Source of the DNA: Flavobacteriales bacterium
Lineage (GTDB): Bacteria; Bacteroidota; Bacteroidia; Flavobacteriales_F; PHOS-HE28
Assembly (NCBI GenBank): GCA_016710685.1
Contig: JADJVC010000002.1
Location: forward strand, 372,001 to 436,000
Direction: 5' to 3'
Length of the DNA: 64,000 bases
Made by a program: the position numbers and the translations under genes. The notes under the pieces were generated by a model. The model was given only the letters and a program-made list of their open reading frames with translations. It was not told where the DNA came from and searched no databases. Positions 9,262-18,292 of the stretch are shown here, piece after piece. The stretch's first letter is position 1, and every line of letters begins with the position of its first letter.

Positions 9262-10284
9262 ATGATCGATCTGCGTTCCGACACCGTGACCAAACCCACG
9301 CCCGCCATGCGCGAAGCCATGGCGCAGGCTGAAGTGGGTGACGACGTGTTCGGCGAAGACCCTACGGTGAACGCCTTGGAGGCGCGGCTGGCCAAGCTCT
9401 TCGGCCACGAAGCGGGCTTGTTCTGCCCCAGCGGCACGCAGACCAACCAGATAGCGATCAACGTGCATACACGGCCCGGCGACGAAGTGATCTGCGAAGA
9501 AGGCGCGCACATATACCGGTATGAGGGAGGTGGCACCATGGCCACCAGCGGGTGCAGTGTGAAGTTCGTGCCAGCAGACCGTGGCCGTTTCAAGGCTGAA
9601 GATGTGGCCGCCGCTGTGAATGCGCCCGATGCCGCCTATTTGGCCCGCACGCGATTGGTGGTAGTGGAGAACAGCAGCAACCGAGGGGGCGGAAGCATTT
9701 GGGACCTCGCGGAAGTAAGCCGCATCAAGCAGGTTTGCGATCACCATGGCCTGGCATTGCACTTGGACGGTGCCCGCATCTTCAACGCCATGGCTGAAGA
9801 TGGAAGATCACCTCAGGAGTGGGGTGCGCCTTTCGATTCCATTTCAATCTGCTTGAGCAAAGGCTTGGGCGCCCCGGTTGGAAGCGTTTTGGTGGGAAGC
9901 TCGGAATTCATTCAACAAGCACGCCGTGTGCGCAAGCGCCTTGGCGGTGGCATGCGACAGGCGGGTATTCTCGCGGCAGGATGCATGTACGCGCTGGACC
10001 ATCACGTGGTGCGGCTGCGCGACGATCATGCAAAAGCAAAAATGCTCGCGGCCGCCTTGCATGAAGTACCTGCAGTGGAAAGCGTGTTGCCGGTGCAGAC
10101 GAACATCGTGGTCTTCAATTTGGCGAACAAGCTGAAAGCTGCGAAATTCCTGAATAAACTGCGTGCGGAAGGTGTGCTTGGGTCCGAGTTTGGCCCTTCC
10201 ACCGTGCGCATGGTTACGCACATGGATGTAGATGTTGCAGGCATGAAAGATGCAATTGCGATCTTGAAAAAAATCGATGTTTAA
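9262..10284 (+). CDS. ltaE: Low-specificity L-threonine aldolase
   Basis: PLP-dependent aldolase that splits L-threonine or allo-threonine into glycine and acetaldehyde. The protein opens with MIDLRSDTVTKPTPAM, the classical N-terminus of the family, so ATG 9262 is chosen over an upstream in-frame start at 9151. The motif GDDVFGEDPTVNALE, the HLDGARIFNA segment and the PLP lysine in SICLSKGLGAPVGS (near residue 200) are all present. At 340 residues it has the normal length. The stop codon shares its last A with the ATG of the next small lipoprotein gene, so the two are translationally coupled. Confidence 0.95.
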   Translation: MIDLRSDTVTKPTPAMREAMAQAEVGDDVFGEDPTVNALEARLAKLFGHEAGLFCPSGTQTNQIAINVHTRPGDEVICEEGAHIYRYEGGGTMATSGCSVKFVPADRGRFKAEDVAAAVNAPDAAYLARTRLVVVENSSNRGGGSIWDLAEVSRIKQVCDHHGLALHLDGARIFNAMAEDGRSPQEWGAPFDSISICLSKGLGAPVGSVLVGSSEFIQQARRVRKRLGGGMRQAGILAAGCMYALDHHVVRLRDDHAKAKMLAAALHEVPAVESVLPVQTNIVVFNLANKLKAAKFLNKLRAEGVLGSEFGPSTVRMVTHMDVDVAGMKDAIAILKKIDV

Positions 10285-10676
10285 TGAAACAGGTTCTTCC
10301 TCTCGTTGCGTTCGTATTGCTTGTCTTTTCAAGTTGCAAGGCACAGCAGTTCACACCTGCAGGTTCGGATCGTGGAGTCGACGTTTCCTATCGTTGGAAA
10401 CACGCGCCTGGGAAACCTTCCGAACTGTTGCTGAAGTTGGTTAATACCGCAGATTCGGCCCGTACCGTTCATGTGGGCTTGGACCTGTACTACCAGGGCC
10501 TCACCGTGGAACAGTTCAGCGCGGACACCTGTATCCGTGCCGGGCGCACCATGAACGGAAAATTGAACGGTTTCTATTTTGTGCCACAGGCAGTGACGCC
10601 GGAGCAGGCTGAGGGTCCCGATGTGCGGGTGGAAATGACCGGCATCAATGCAATCCCCGTGGCGGAATGCCCATGA
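10284..10676 (+). CDS. Small hypothetical lipoprotein
   Basis: A 130-residue protein with a lipoprotein signal peptide: hydrophobic MKQVLPLVAFVLLVF followed by the lipobox-like SSC at residue 18, so the mature form should be lipid-anchored. The rest looks beta-rich (SELLLKLVNTADSARTVHVGLDLYYQG), which suggests an Ig-like or transthyretin-like fold, but I recognise no family. It overlaps the threonine aldolase stop (TAATG) and lies 22 bases before the histidine kinase, suggesting a three-gene operon. Confidence 0.7.
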   Translation: MKQVLPLVAFVLLVFSSCKAQQFTPAGSDRGVDVSYRWKHAPGKPSELLLKLVNTADSARTVHVGLDLYYQGLTVEQFSADTCIRAGRTMNGKLNGFYFVPQAVTPEQAEGPDVRVEMTGINAIPVAECP

Positions 10677-10698
10677 CGACACGCGCTGAACGTCAACA

Positions 10699-12384
10699 AT
10701 GAGCAAGAGACGCATCCCCGAAGCTTGGGCCATCATCGGTGTTTCACTGCTGATGGTGCTTGCCCTGGCATTGCTGGCGCGCGGCCTGGTGAAGAACAAG
10801 GACCGCGCCGGACAGCTCGGTGAATTGGCCGTTTCCAGAGCCATGGACAGCCAGAATGTTTTGTTGGACATGTTGGTGAAGACCTATACATGGGACATTC
10901 AGGAGGAAGCTGCTTACATCGCCAACGATGACAGCACCGGGAAGGAAGAATTACTAAGCCGTTGGTTGCCCGTGCTTCGAAGTCGGTTCGCCATCAACAG
11001 CATCGGCTTGGCGGACGACCGTGGCAACGATCACCTGCTGGAGCATGCGGATAGCCTGTGGCGGTACACAGTGACGATCAGGGACACCGTTCCTTTTCAC
11101 TGCTCAGTTTTACGTTGGTCCATGCGCGCGACTCCAGAAACGGGCGACACCTTGCATCCCGATTCCGGGGCCGATCCACGCCAAGCACCGTGGTACAGCC
11201 AGGCCTTGGAGGACCGACGCGACGGACCGGTGTGGACCGTTGGGACGGACACCTCAAAGCGCATTCTTCACCTGTCCTTGTTACTGCGTGGAGGCCAGGG
11301 TGCCCCGGGTTACCGCGTGATCCATTTCGACATGGATGCGGATGCAATGTTTGCCGGTTCATCCCAATGGGCGGCCGAAGTCTCCAGTGTCTTGCTCACT
11401 TCGAAAGGCGCGCCCTTGACCGTCCTGGACACGAGCGAGATCGGGCGCGCATGGACCAAGGCGCTGGCAGGCTGGAAGCCGCTTGAAAGCTCGGGAGATA
11501 TCAAAGTCACCGTGGGCGATCATGCTTTTGTGGCCCGGCTGTCGCCGTACGACCTCAATGGCGTACGGCTTTTCACCGGCGTGATGGTGGGCTTCGGTCC
11601 CATTGAGCAATGGAACGAAGAAGGTCGTACGGCCTTGTGGTGGGTCTTGGGGTTGTTGGTTTTGCTTGGCTTGTTGTTGGCCACTGTCTACCTCCAAAGC
11701 CGTAATGCGGAAAAGCGGGTACAGCGGCAAACGCGCCGGTCCACTATTCAGGCGCGGAACTTGGCCCAGGCCATCGACGAGCGCGAAACGCTGGACCGCG
11801 AAGTGCATCACCGGGTAAAGAACAACCTGCAGGTGGTAAGCAGCCTGCTGAACCTACAGGCCCAACGGGTACCGTTGGCGGAAGCGCAGAAAGAATTCCT
11901 GCGGGGAAAACGGCGCATTGATTCCATGGCCCTGGTGCACCACAAGCTTTATCGGCAGAAGGACTTGGCGCACGTTGACCTTGGTGTGTTCCTCAACGAT
12001 CTGGCCACAGCCTTGGCGGCGATGTTCGATCCGGACAGCCGGGGCGTAAGTCATTCGGTGGACAGCGGCGGGGTTAAAATGGATGCGGATACCAGCATCC
12101 AGTTGGGTATGATCACCTGCGAACTATTGGCGAATTGTCATCAGCACGCCTTCCCGTATTCCACCGGTGGGCACATCGATCTTATCGTGCGCGACACTGG
12201 CGAAGGAATGTTCACCATGACGGTGAAGGACAACGGTAAGGGTACCACTCCTGCCGCCACTAACCGTGCGGCTTTGGGCTTGGAAGTTGTGGAAGCGCTG
12301 GCCGAACAGTTGGACGGAAAAATGCGGATGGTGGAAGGAGAGGGCACCACGGTGGAGGTCACCTTCCGCTCGATCGGCCACTAA
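10699..12384 (+). CDS. Membrane sensor histidine kinase (HisKA_2 type)
   Basis: A 561-residue sensor kinase. An N-terminal membrane helix (about residues 12-30) is followed by a roughly 280-residue periplasmic sensor region with a Cache-like look (PRQAPWYSQALEDRRDGPVW), then a second membrane helix (about 313-335). The cytoplasmic part holds the HisKA_2 phosphoacceptor box LDREVHHRVKNNLQVVSSLL (histidine near 371) and a HATPase_c domain with MITCELLANCHQHAF (N box) and VKDNGKGTT (G1). No response-regulator gene is adjacent, so this is an orphan kinase. HisKA_2 kinases often signal to stand-alone regulators. The ligand is unknown. Confidence 0.9.
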   Translation: MSKRRIPEAWAIIGVSLLMVLALALLARGLVKNKDRAGQLGELAVSRAMDSQNVLLDMLVKTYTWDIQEEAAYIANDDSTGKEELLSRWLPVLRSRFAINSIGLADDRGNDHLLEHADSLWRYTVTIRDTVPFHCSVLRWSMRATPETGDTLHPDSGADPRQAPWYSQALEDRRDGPVWTVGTDTSKRILHLSLLLRGGQGAPGYRVIHFDMDADAMFAGSSQWAAEVSSVLLTSKGAPLTVLDTSEIGRAWTKALAGWKPLESSGDIKVTVGDHAFVARLSPYDLNGVRLFTGVMVGFGPIEQWNEEGRTALWWVLGLLVLLGLLLATVYLQSRNAEKRVQRQTRRSTIQARNLAQAIDERETLDREVHHRVKNNLQVVSSLLNLQAQRVPLAEAQKEFLRGKRRIDSMALVHHKLYRQKDLAHVDLGVFLNDLATALAAMFDPDSRGVSHSVDSGGVKMDADTSIQLGMITCELLANCHQHAFPYSTGGHIDLIVRDTGEGMFTMTVKDNGKGTTPAATNRAALGLEVVEALAEQLDGKMRMVEGEGTTVEVTFRSIGH

Positions 12385-12402
12385 AGCCGCATTGCCTCCG
12401 GA

Positions 12403-13752
12403 TCATTTCAACCATTGGAGTTCCACACGGCGTTCGCCCGGCCCGGTGCCACCGCTTCGGCTGTCGCCGAAATAGTTCAGCAGCAGCCGTTCCCCACCAA
12501 TGCCCATGCCGAGCAAAAAGTCACGGACGGCCTTCGCTCGCGCCTCGCTGATCACCATGTTCACCTTGGGATCTCCTGTGGAATCGGCGTAGCCCGTAAT
12601 GAGCACCCGGCTGCGTTGACCTTTGGCCATGGAGCGCCCCACTTCAGCCAGCAAAGCGCGTTGTTCGCTGCTCAAGGTCGATGAATTCTTTACGAAATTG
12701 AATGTGATGTCGCGCCCGCTCAAAACGTTGGGATCGGAAACCGGAAGGTCTGGCACTTCCGGCGCCTTTTGCCCATCGCGTATCTCCTGCACTTGCATGC
12801 CGATGTCGTCCATGCGCCCCTCCAAGTCGTCGATCCGATCGCGCATATTCCACAGTTCCTTGCGTTGGTCAATGCGGTCGATCCGTTCGTTTATGGCATC
12901 CAGTTCGGCTTTCAGCCAGCGGTCGCGCTTTCGGATTTTTACTGGCGGTCCTTGCTGCTTTGCCGCATCCGCCTCTGCGCGCGCCGCGATTCCACTGAGC
13001 ATGGCATCGGTAAGGCGCACATCGGCACCGTGCACGGTGTCCGCTTTCAGGTCCAAAGCACACATGTAGTTCTGGTCATCAAACACGGTGTTGCACAAGG
13101 TGGGCACCGCATCGTTCATTCCGGCGGCCACTGACCCTCTTTGGCCTGCTAGGATGTCCGTGCCGGCCAGGTCCAACAGGTCGTTCCGGACCTGCCGTTC
13201 CAGTTCTTGCCGTTGGGCCCTTACATAATAGTAGATCGCCAGGTATTTCTCCTGGTCCTCGCCACCGTCAATGCCGAAGTTCGCCTGGCTCCAATCAATG
13301 CGGCACACGCGGCCAAGTTGCTCCATGGTGGGTTGCGAAAGGCGGGCTTGCGGAAAATTGAAATGCGCGGAGGCGGCACCGATCATGCGGTCGATGCCCA
13401 TGCCCAATTTGGCCGCGTCCAAGTCCGTGTGCACACCATCCCGGGTAAAATGCACGCGATCGTCCAAGTATTGCTCGATCCCGGCGATCACCAATTGGTC
13501 CAGCGGCAATGCATATCCGGTCGTGTTTTTTTCCGGGGTGAATGTGAAGTACACCGCATTCCCTGTAAGACCGGACCAAGTGGCGAAGGCCAAAGAAGTT
13601 GCGTCCGTATCGTCACTTGTGCGTGCGGAGACCAGCACGCTGTCCAAGGAACCGGTGGAGGAAAGTGCTGCCGTTTCCTGAGCAACAACAACCCTTGAAA
13701 GGCAGAACGCAAGCAGGAAAAAGGCCCCTTTGGCCGAAAAGTGCGGTGGCAT
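12403..13752 (-). CDS. OmpA-family protein with coiled coil
   Basis: A 449-residue envelope protein. ATG 13752 gives a signal peptide (PPHFSAKGAFFLLAFCLSRV...VAQ), which an upstream in-frame start would not. The N-terminal 250 residues are of unknown fold. A charged coiled coil follows (ELDAINERIDRIDQRKELW ... DDLEGRMDDIG). The C-terminus is an OmpA domain (VLITGYADSTGDPKVN, EARAKAVRDFL, GERRVELQW), which binds peptidoglycan in relatives. It is convergent with the histidine kinase, with 18 bases between the stop codons, and no strong terminator is visible. Confidence 0.85.
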   Translation of the reverse strand: MPPHFSAKGAFFLLAFCLSRVVVAQETAALSSTGSLDSVLVSARTSDDTDATSLAFATWSGLTGNAVYFTFTPEKNTTGYALPLDQLVIAGIEQYLDDRVHFTRDGVHTDLDAAKLGMGIDRMIGAASAHFNFPQARLSQPTMEQLGRVCRIDWSQANFGIDGGEDQEKYLAIYYYVRAQRQELERQVRNDLLDLAGTDILAGQRGSVAAGMNDAVPTLCNTVFDDQNYMCALDLKADTVHGADVRLTDAMLSGIAARAEADAAKQQGPPVKIRKRDRWLKAELDAINERIDRIDQRKELWNMRDRIDDLEGRMDDIGMQVQEIRDGQKAPEVPDLPVSDPNVLSGRDITFNFVKNSSTLSSEQRALLAEVGRSMAKGQRSRVLITGYADSTGDPKVNMVISEARAKAVRDFLLGMGIGGERLLLNYFGDSRSGGTGPGERRVELQWLK

Positions 13753-13890
13753 TGGAGCAGCCAACTTAGGGGATAGAACAAAGCCGCGCCAGTGGCAAGC
13801 GGCAAAAACCAAGCCGCAAACACGGAAGGCCTTTGGTGGCAAGGGTTTGCGAAAGGGGAATTCCAGAAAGAATAGGGGTCTGAAATACCG

Positions 13891-15507
13891 TCAGTCCCCG
13901 GTTTTCAGGACTTCGGGCACGATTGAGCCGTTGGCGGCATTCGGCAATGCCATGCCGAGCAAAGCACAAATCGTGGGCACAATGTCCGTGATGGTGGTGG
14001 AGCGTAGCACCTCGTTGTGGCGGATGCCTTGGCCCATGAAGATCACTGGCACGTGTGTATCGTAGTTCCAGGCAGTCCCGTGTTCCGTGCCTTTTTCGGG
14101 CTCTTCATTGCGCCATATCATGTAGCCCGGTTTCAACGCGAAGAGGATATCCCCGCTACGGCCCTCCATCCACCCGCGCAGGGCGGCTTGCATCACGGGG
14201 TCAGCGGTTCCAATTTCGCGCAAGCTTGTAGCACTTGCTGCGGCGGCAATCTTTGGGTGCTTGATCAGCTCGCGGGCCACTGCATTGGCAGTTTCAATGT
14301 TAGTGCCGGGGCGTAAGTAGAGCTGCTCCTTCACGATGGTATCCACGTCCGCGCCAAATCCTTGCTGCGCCAAAAAGCCCATCAGCTCGGCGGGACTTGC
14401 ATATCCGGCACTCACGCCTAGGTCCCGCAAATAGGCCGGTACATCGGAACCGCCATGGTCCGCGGTGAGGAACACGGTGTAGTTCCCGTTGCCGACATGC
14501 TGGTCCAGGTAGTTGAACACGCGCGCCAATTCAGCATCGAGGCGGATGTAGATGTCCTCCAGTTCCAAACTGCGCTGGCCACCGTCGTGGGCGCTTTCAT
14601 CGGGCGCGCTGTAGCTCAATGCCAGCAGGTCAGGAATGCTGTCTTGGCCCATCTGCTCATTCTCCAGCGCGGCCAAGGCCATGTCCGTGGTAATGGTATT
14701 TCCCCAAGGTGTAAACTTGATCAAGTCGTAGGCGGCACCTGCTTTTCGCATCGCACCCATGTCAAGCGGCAGGGTTGGGGTTTTGGCCCCAGTTGTTGGG
14801 TATTCATAGATGTTGTCGTCAGGCAGCGGTGAATGGTATCGCGCACGGGGCAACGCTAGGTCCCACTTGCCTGCGAGGTATTTGTCGGGGCGTTTTTCAG
14901 CGTTGAACCTTTTCACCCAATCGGGTAATTCGTTCATGTACCAAGAACTGGTGATGAAGTTGCCTTCCTTGCCGCCCATGAACCAGTAGGAAGCATCGCC
15001 CGTGCGGCCGATGGGCATGATGGCGGAGCGGTCCTTCAGCGATACGCCGATGGTGCGTGAAGCGCCGCTCCAGCGTAGCTCCATTTCATCGGCCAAGGTG
15101 GAAGCAAGCAACTTTGCTGGAGAGCAGCGCGAGTACGGCGCATCGCTGCCGATGCCGTGAACTGTAGTGTCTTTGGAAGAATAGACCGTGCGGCGCAATG
15201 CGGGATCGTAAATGTTGTTGGCCGTGATGCCGTGGCGCGAAGGCGTGGTGCCGGTGTAGATGCTGGCGTGGCCCGGTGCAGTGAAAGTGGGCACGTAGTT
15301 GTAATGCGCATCGCGTTGGAAAGAGCCTTCGCGCACCAGACGTTTAAAGCCGTCGTCGCCGAAATTGTCCCATTCGCGATAGAGCATGTCCAAGCGCATC
15401 TGGTCCACCACGATGCCCACCACCAAGCGGGGCGGGTTTTGCCACGTGGGTTGTGCGTTCAGCAGCGTTGTAAAAAGCAGAGCGGAAAGCGAGAGGAATA
15501 ATTTCAT
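13891..15507 (-). CDS. PafA-like alkaline phosphatase family protein
   Basis: A 538-residue secreted phosphomonoesterase of the alkaline phosphatase superfamily, closest in pattern to the Bacteroidota PafA group. ATG 15507 gives the signal peptide MKLFLSLSALLFTTLLNAQ; the frame is open further upstream only as a shadow of crcB. Conserved pieces are LVVGIVVDQMRLDML (metal-binding aspartate), NYVPTFTAPGHASIYTGT (the nucleophile threonine lies here), DESAHDGGQ, LTADHGGSD and YDTHVPVIFMG. PafA releases phosphate from organic esters and is little inhibited by phosphate (family knowledge). The start overlaps the crcB stop as ATGA. Confidence 0.9.
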   Translation of the reverse strand: MKLFLSLSALLFTTLLNAQPTWQNPPRLVVGIVVDQMRLDMLYREWDNFGDDGFKRLVREGSFQRDAHYNYVPTFTAPGHASIYTGTTPSRHGITANNIYDPALRRTVYSSKDTTVHGIGSDAPYSRCSPAKLLASTLADEMELRWSGASRTIGVSLKDRSAIMPIGRTGDASYWFMGGKEGNFITSSWYMNELPDWVKRFNAEKRPDKYLAGKWDLALPRARYHSPLPDDNIYEYPTTGAKTPTLPLDMGAMRKAGAAYDLIKFTPWGNTITTDMALAALENEQMGQDSIPDLLALSYSAPDESAHDGGQRSLELEDIYIRLDAELARVFNYLDQHVGNGNYTVFLTADHGGSDVPAYLRDLGVSAGYASPAELMGFLAQQGFGADVDTIVKEQLYLRPGTNIETANAVARELIKHPKIAAAASATSLREIGTADPVMQAALRGWMEGRSGDILFALKPGYMIWRNEEPEKGTEHGTAWNYDTHVPVIFMGQGIRHNEVLRSTTITDIVPTICALLGMALPNAANGSIVPEVLKTGD

Positions 15508-15872
15508 GCCGTGCGTGCGATCACGAAGAAGATGGCCAAACAGGCCACTACGTTTACCAAAACATTGGCTACCGCTAAACCTGGAAATCCTTCGCGGAAG
15601 AGCAGAAAGTTTTCGTAGCTGAACGTGCTGAAGGTGCTGAAGCCGCCGCATATGCCCACAGTGATGAGCGCGGAGAGTGCAGGCCGTTGCTGGAAGTGCG
15701 GTTGCATCCGCAGGACCACCCAAGCCAGAATAGCCGTGGCCAAAAGATTGGAGGCGAATGTGGCCCATGGGAATGCGCCACGCAGATCAAGTGCCAGCAG
15801 TAATCGGGTAATGCCGTAGCGAAGCAAACTGCCTATGCCACCACCGATAAAAACCGCAGCCCAAGTGTTCAT
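15504..15872 (-). CDS. crcB: Fluoride exporter CrcB
   Basis: A 122-residue membrane protein with four transmembrane helices. Family motifs are GGGIGSLLRYGITR near the N-terminus, WATFASNLLATAILAW, and GICGGFSTFSTFSYEN, which carries the conserved phenylalanine/threonine track of the Fluc channel. CrcB/Fluc forms dual-topology dimers that let fluoride leave the cell. It overlaps its upstream neighbour (PAP2) and downstream neighbour (PafA-like) by four bases each (ATGA), so the three form a tightly coupled operon. No fluoride riboswitch is recognisable upstream. Confidence 0.95.
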   Translation of the reverse strand: MNTWAAVFIGGGIGSLLRYGITRLLLALDLRGAFPWATFASNLLATAILAWVVLRMQPHFQQRPALSALITVGICGGFSTFSTFSYENFLLFREGFPGLAVANVLVNVVACLAIFFVIARTA

Positions 15873-16450
15873 TTTTCAATGGTGCGTTGGTGGACCCACC
15901 GGAAAAGCCAGTATGCCAAACCGCCGATCAACGAGCCGTAAAGCGCGCCCACGATGACATCTCCGGGGTAATGCACGCCTAAATAAACGCGGCTGTACGC
16001 GATCAACCCGGCCCACAAGAGCAATAGCGGCAACACCCACCACGGGCGGCGCTGCAGCATGCCGGCCATAAATGCTGCCAGCGCAAAATGGTTGGAAGCA
16101 TGCGAAGAGATGAAGCCGTATTGGCCACCGCAATGGTTGTCCACAAGGTGTACCAAGCCCACCAAGTCGGGGGCATGGCAAGGGCGCAAACGGAGGAACA
16201 CATCCTTGAAAAGCACAACGGAACCGGTGTCGCTGCAGAGGATCATGAGCGCAGCTACCGGCAAGGAAAGCCAAAGGCCGCGCCAGCCCCAGCGCATTTT
16301 GATCAACACCAGAAAGAGCACGTAGACGGGAAACCAAAGCCGCAGATCGCTCAGCCACGTCATCCAGCCATCGGCGGTGGCATTGTGCGCGCCGTTCACC
16401 GCGAGGAAGGCGGTGCGGTCCGCGGCGAGTATGGCGTCCGTCCAAGTCAT
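15869..16450 (-). CDS. PAP2-superfamily membrane phosphatase
   Basis: A 193-residue integral membrane protein with about five hydrophobic helices. The three PAP2 signature parts are present: KDVFLRLRPC (motif 1), SSHASNHFALA (motif 2, with SHAS in place of the common PSGH) and SRVYLGVHYPGDVIVG (motif 3, catalytic His and Asp). Family members dephosphorylate lipid phosphates such as phosphatidic acid or undecaprenyl pyrophosphate; which one applies here is not clear. It overlaps crcB by ATGA and lies 7 bases after obg. Confidence 0.9.
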   Translation of the reverse strand: MTWTDAILAADRTAFLAVNGAHNATADGWMTWLSDLRLWFPVYVLFLVLIKMRWGWRGLWLSLPVAALMILCSDTGSVVLFKDVFLRLRPCHAPDLVGLVHLVDNHCGGQYGFISSHASNHFALAAFMAGMLQRRPWWVLPLLLLWAGLIAYSRVYLGVHYPGDVIVGALYGSLIGGLAYWLFRWVHQRTIEK

Positions 16451-16457
16451 GCGCAGA

Positions 16458-17477
16458 TCACACGCCTTTTGCCGAAGTGGCAGCGGGTTCTTGCAGTTTC
16501 GACCAGATCATGTCCTTTAGCTTGTCCAATCCGGTCTGGGCCACGGAACTGATGAAGATGTGCGGAAGGTCTTTGGGCAATTCCTTGCGGATGGCCTTGG
16601 TAAGTTCGTCGTCCAGCAAGTCCGATTTGCTGATGGCGAGGATGCGTTCCTTGTGCAACAGTTCCGGGGAATACTTGCGCAGTTCGTTCAGCAGCACTTC
16701 GTATTCGGCTTTGATGTCAGCGCTGTCAGCAGCCACCATGAAGAGCAACAGGCTGTTGCGTTCAATGTGGCGGAGGAAGCGCAGGCCGATGCCCTTCCCT
16801 TCGCTGGCCCCTTCAATAATTCCGGGGATATCAGCCATCACGAAGCTCATTCCGCCGCGGTACTCCACAATGCCGAGGTTGGGCACCAGCGTGGTGAACG
16901 GATAGTCGGCGATCTTCGGTTTGGCGGCGCTCACCACGGAAAGCAAAGTGCTCTTTCCTGCGTTGGGAAAGCCCACCAAGCCGACATCTGCCAGTACTTT
17001 CAGCTCCAAGATCATCCATTGCTCCAAGCCGGGTTCGCCGGGTTGTGCAAAGCGTGGCGTTTGGAATGTGGCGCTGTGGAAATGCTGGTTGCCGAGGCCG
17101 CCACGGCCGCCTTGCAAGAGAATTATTTCTTGGCCCGCCTCCGTGATCTCGCAGATCTGTTCGCCGGTTTCGGAATCCTTCGCAATGGTGCCCAACGGAA
17201 CTTCGATGTACCTGTCCTCGCCCATGCGTCCACTGCTCTGGTTGGAACTGCCCACCTCGCCATCCTTGGCGATAACGTGCTTCGTGTAGCGCAAGTGCAG
17301 CAATGTCCATAACTGCGGGTTGCCACGCAGAATGATGTGCCCGCCGCGCCCGCCATCGCCGCCATCGGGACCACCCTTGGGGATGTACTTCTCGCGCCGC
17401 ATGTGGCGGCTGCCCGCGCCGCCCTTGCCGCTGCGGCATTCAATACGGATGTGGTCAATGAAGTTGGCAGAGGACAT
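16458..17477 (-). CDS. obg: Obg-family GTPase (ribosome assembly)
   Basis: A 339-residue ObgE/CgtA GTPase. The glycine-rich Obg fold occupies residues 1-160 (SGKGGAGSRHMRREKYIPKG, GGRGGLGNQHF). The G domain follows with Walker A GFPNAGKST (169-177), the TTL G2 loop (PFTTLVPNLG), DIPGI (G3) and SKSD (G4, in LAISKSDLLDD). It binds the large ribosomal subunit during late assembly and is normally essential. A CACCTTTG sequence resembling the -7 element sits about 6 bases before the ATG, so the leader may be very short. The PAP2-crcB-pafA genes follow closely and may be co-transcribed. Confidence 0.97.
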   Translation of the reverse strand: MSSANFIDHIRIECRSGKGGAGSRHMRREKYIPKGGPDGGDGGRGGHIILRGNPQLWTLLHLRYTKHVIAKDGEVGSSNQSSGRMGEDRYIEVPLGTIAKDSETGEQICEITEAGQEIILLQGGRGGLGNQHFHSATFQTPRFAQPGEPGLEQWMILELKVLADVGLVGFPNAGKSTLLSVVSAAKPKIADYPFTTLVPNLGIVEYRGGMSFVMADIPGIIEGASEGKGIGLRFLRHIERNSLLLFMVAADSADIKAEYEVLLNELRKYSPELLHKERILAISKSDLLDDELTKAIRKELPKDLPHIFISSVAQTGLDKLKDMIWSKLQEPAATSAKGV

Positions 17478-17687
17478 GCCGCAAAGGTGGTGAATGGAAG
17501 CGGGGAATGGTTTTCCAAGGGAACTAATATGCCGCGTAGCGCTCTGCGCCTTTTAGCTTATCCCGAGTTATGGCGCGGGGTTCATCATCAAAGCCCAGGT
17601 CGTGATACAGTAGGGTTGGACTGTCCGCTTCCTATTGGAAACCACCGCGTCTATAATTCTGAATCCTCCCGGCGCAAATTGCATATC

Positions 17688-17707
17688 GGGACAACTGACA
17701 ACCAAAA
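17688..17707. repeat. Short GGGACAACTGACAAC repeat next to the adk stop
   Basis: GGGACAACTGACAACCAAAA lies just beyond the 3' end of adk (stop at 17714). The same word, with one more TGACAAC unit, occurs at 62840-62862 just beyond the 3' end of another minus-strand gene. The rest of 17478-17713 (between obg and adk) shows no gene. Confidence 0.55.
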
Positions 17708-17713
17708 TCTAAA

Positions 17714-18289
17714 CTACCCGTCAATCGCGTCCGTCAAACGAGCTGTTATCTCCGCAATGCTGCCGATGCCGTTAATCCGCCGCAATTTGCCCTGTGCATG
17801 ATAGAATTCCTTCAGCGGCGCGGTCTTTTTCTCGTATTCACGGATGCGTTTGCGCACTACCTCCTCGCTCTTATCATCCGGCCGGCCACTGGTTGCGCCG
17901 CGGCCTAAGAGACGCTTAACGAGGTCCTCCTCCGGCACTTCCAAAGCGAGCATCAAAGAGATAGGGTCGCCAATGCGGATCAGGGTTTCATCCAGCGCTT
18001 CGGCTTGTGCGCGGGTGCGCGGAAAACCGTCGAAAATGAACCCTTGGGCATCGGGATTGTCTTCCAACAGGTTTCGGATCATGCCTACCACCAGGTCATC
18101 CGGAACCAATTCACCGGCGCTCATCAACTCCTGTGCTTGCAGGCCGAGCGGTGTTTCCGCTTGGATCTCGCCCCGCAGGAGATCACCTGTGCTAACGTGG
18201 TGAAGACCATAACGCTCGTTGAGGAATTTGCTTTGCGTGCCTTTGCCGGCACCCGGAGGGCCGAAGAGCACGATGTTCGTTTTCTTCAT
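17714..18289 (-). CDS. adk: Adenylate kinase
   Basis: A 191-residue nucleoside monophosphate kinase that interconverts ATP + AMP and 2 ADP. Walker A is GPPGAGKGTQ (residues 10-19); HVSTGDLLRGEI is the AMP-binding part; FIFDGFPRTRAQAEAL is the family signature. The LID is short (LLGRGATSGRPDDKSEEVV), without the zinc-binding cysteines of the long form, in keeping with 191 residues. It starts 3 bases after hpt, so the two purine-nucleotide genes form one operon. Confidence 0.97.
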   Translation of the reverse strand: MKKTNIVLFGPPGAGKGTQSKFLNERYGLHHVSTGDLLRGEIQAETPLGLQAQELMSAGELVPDDLVVGMIRNLLEDNPDAQGFIFDGFPRTRAQAEALDETLIRIGDPISLMLALEVPEEDLVKRLLGRGATSGRPDDKSEEVVRKRIREYEKKTAPLKEFYHAQGKLRRINGIGSIAEITARLTDAIDG

Positions 18290-18292
18290 GGT

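Noticed and set aside
15508..15768. N-terminal extension of the PafA-like phosphatase
   Set aside because: The open frame upstream of ATG 15507 overlaps crcB in another frame. The signal peptide and the ATGA junction support the shorter start.
16458..17477. A fluoride riboswitch for crcB was looked for upstream in the operon
   Set aside because: No recognisable conserved riboswitch core was seen near crcB, PAP2 or obg.
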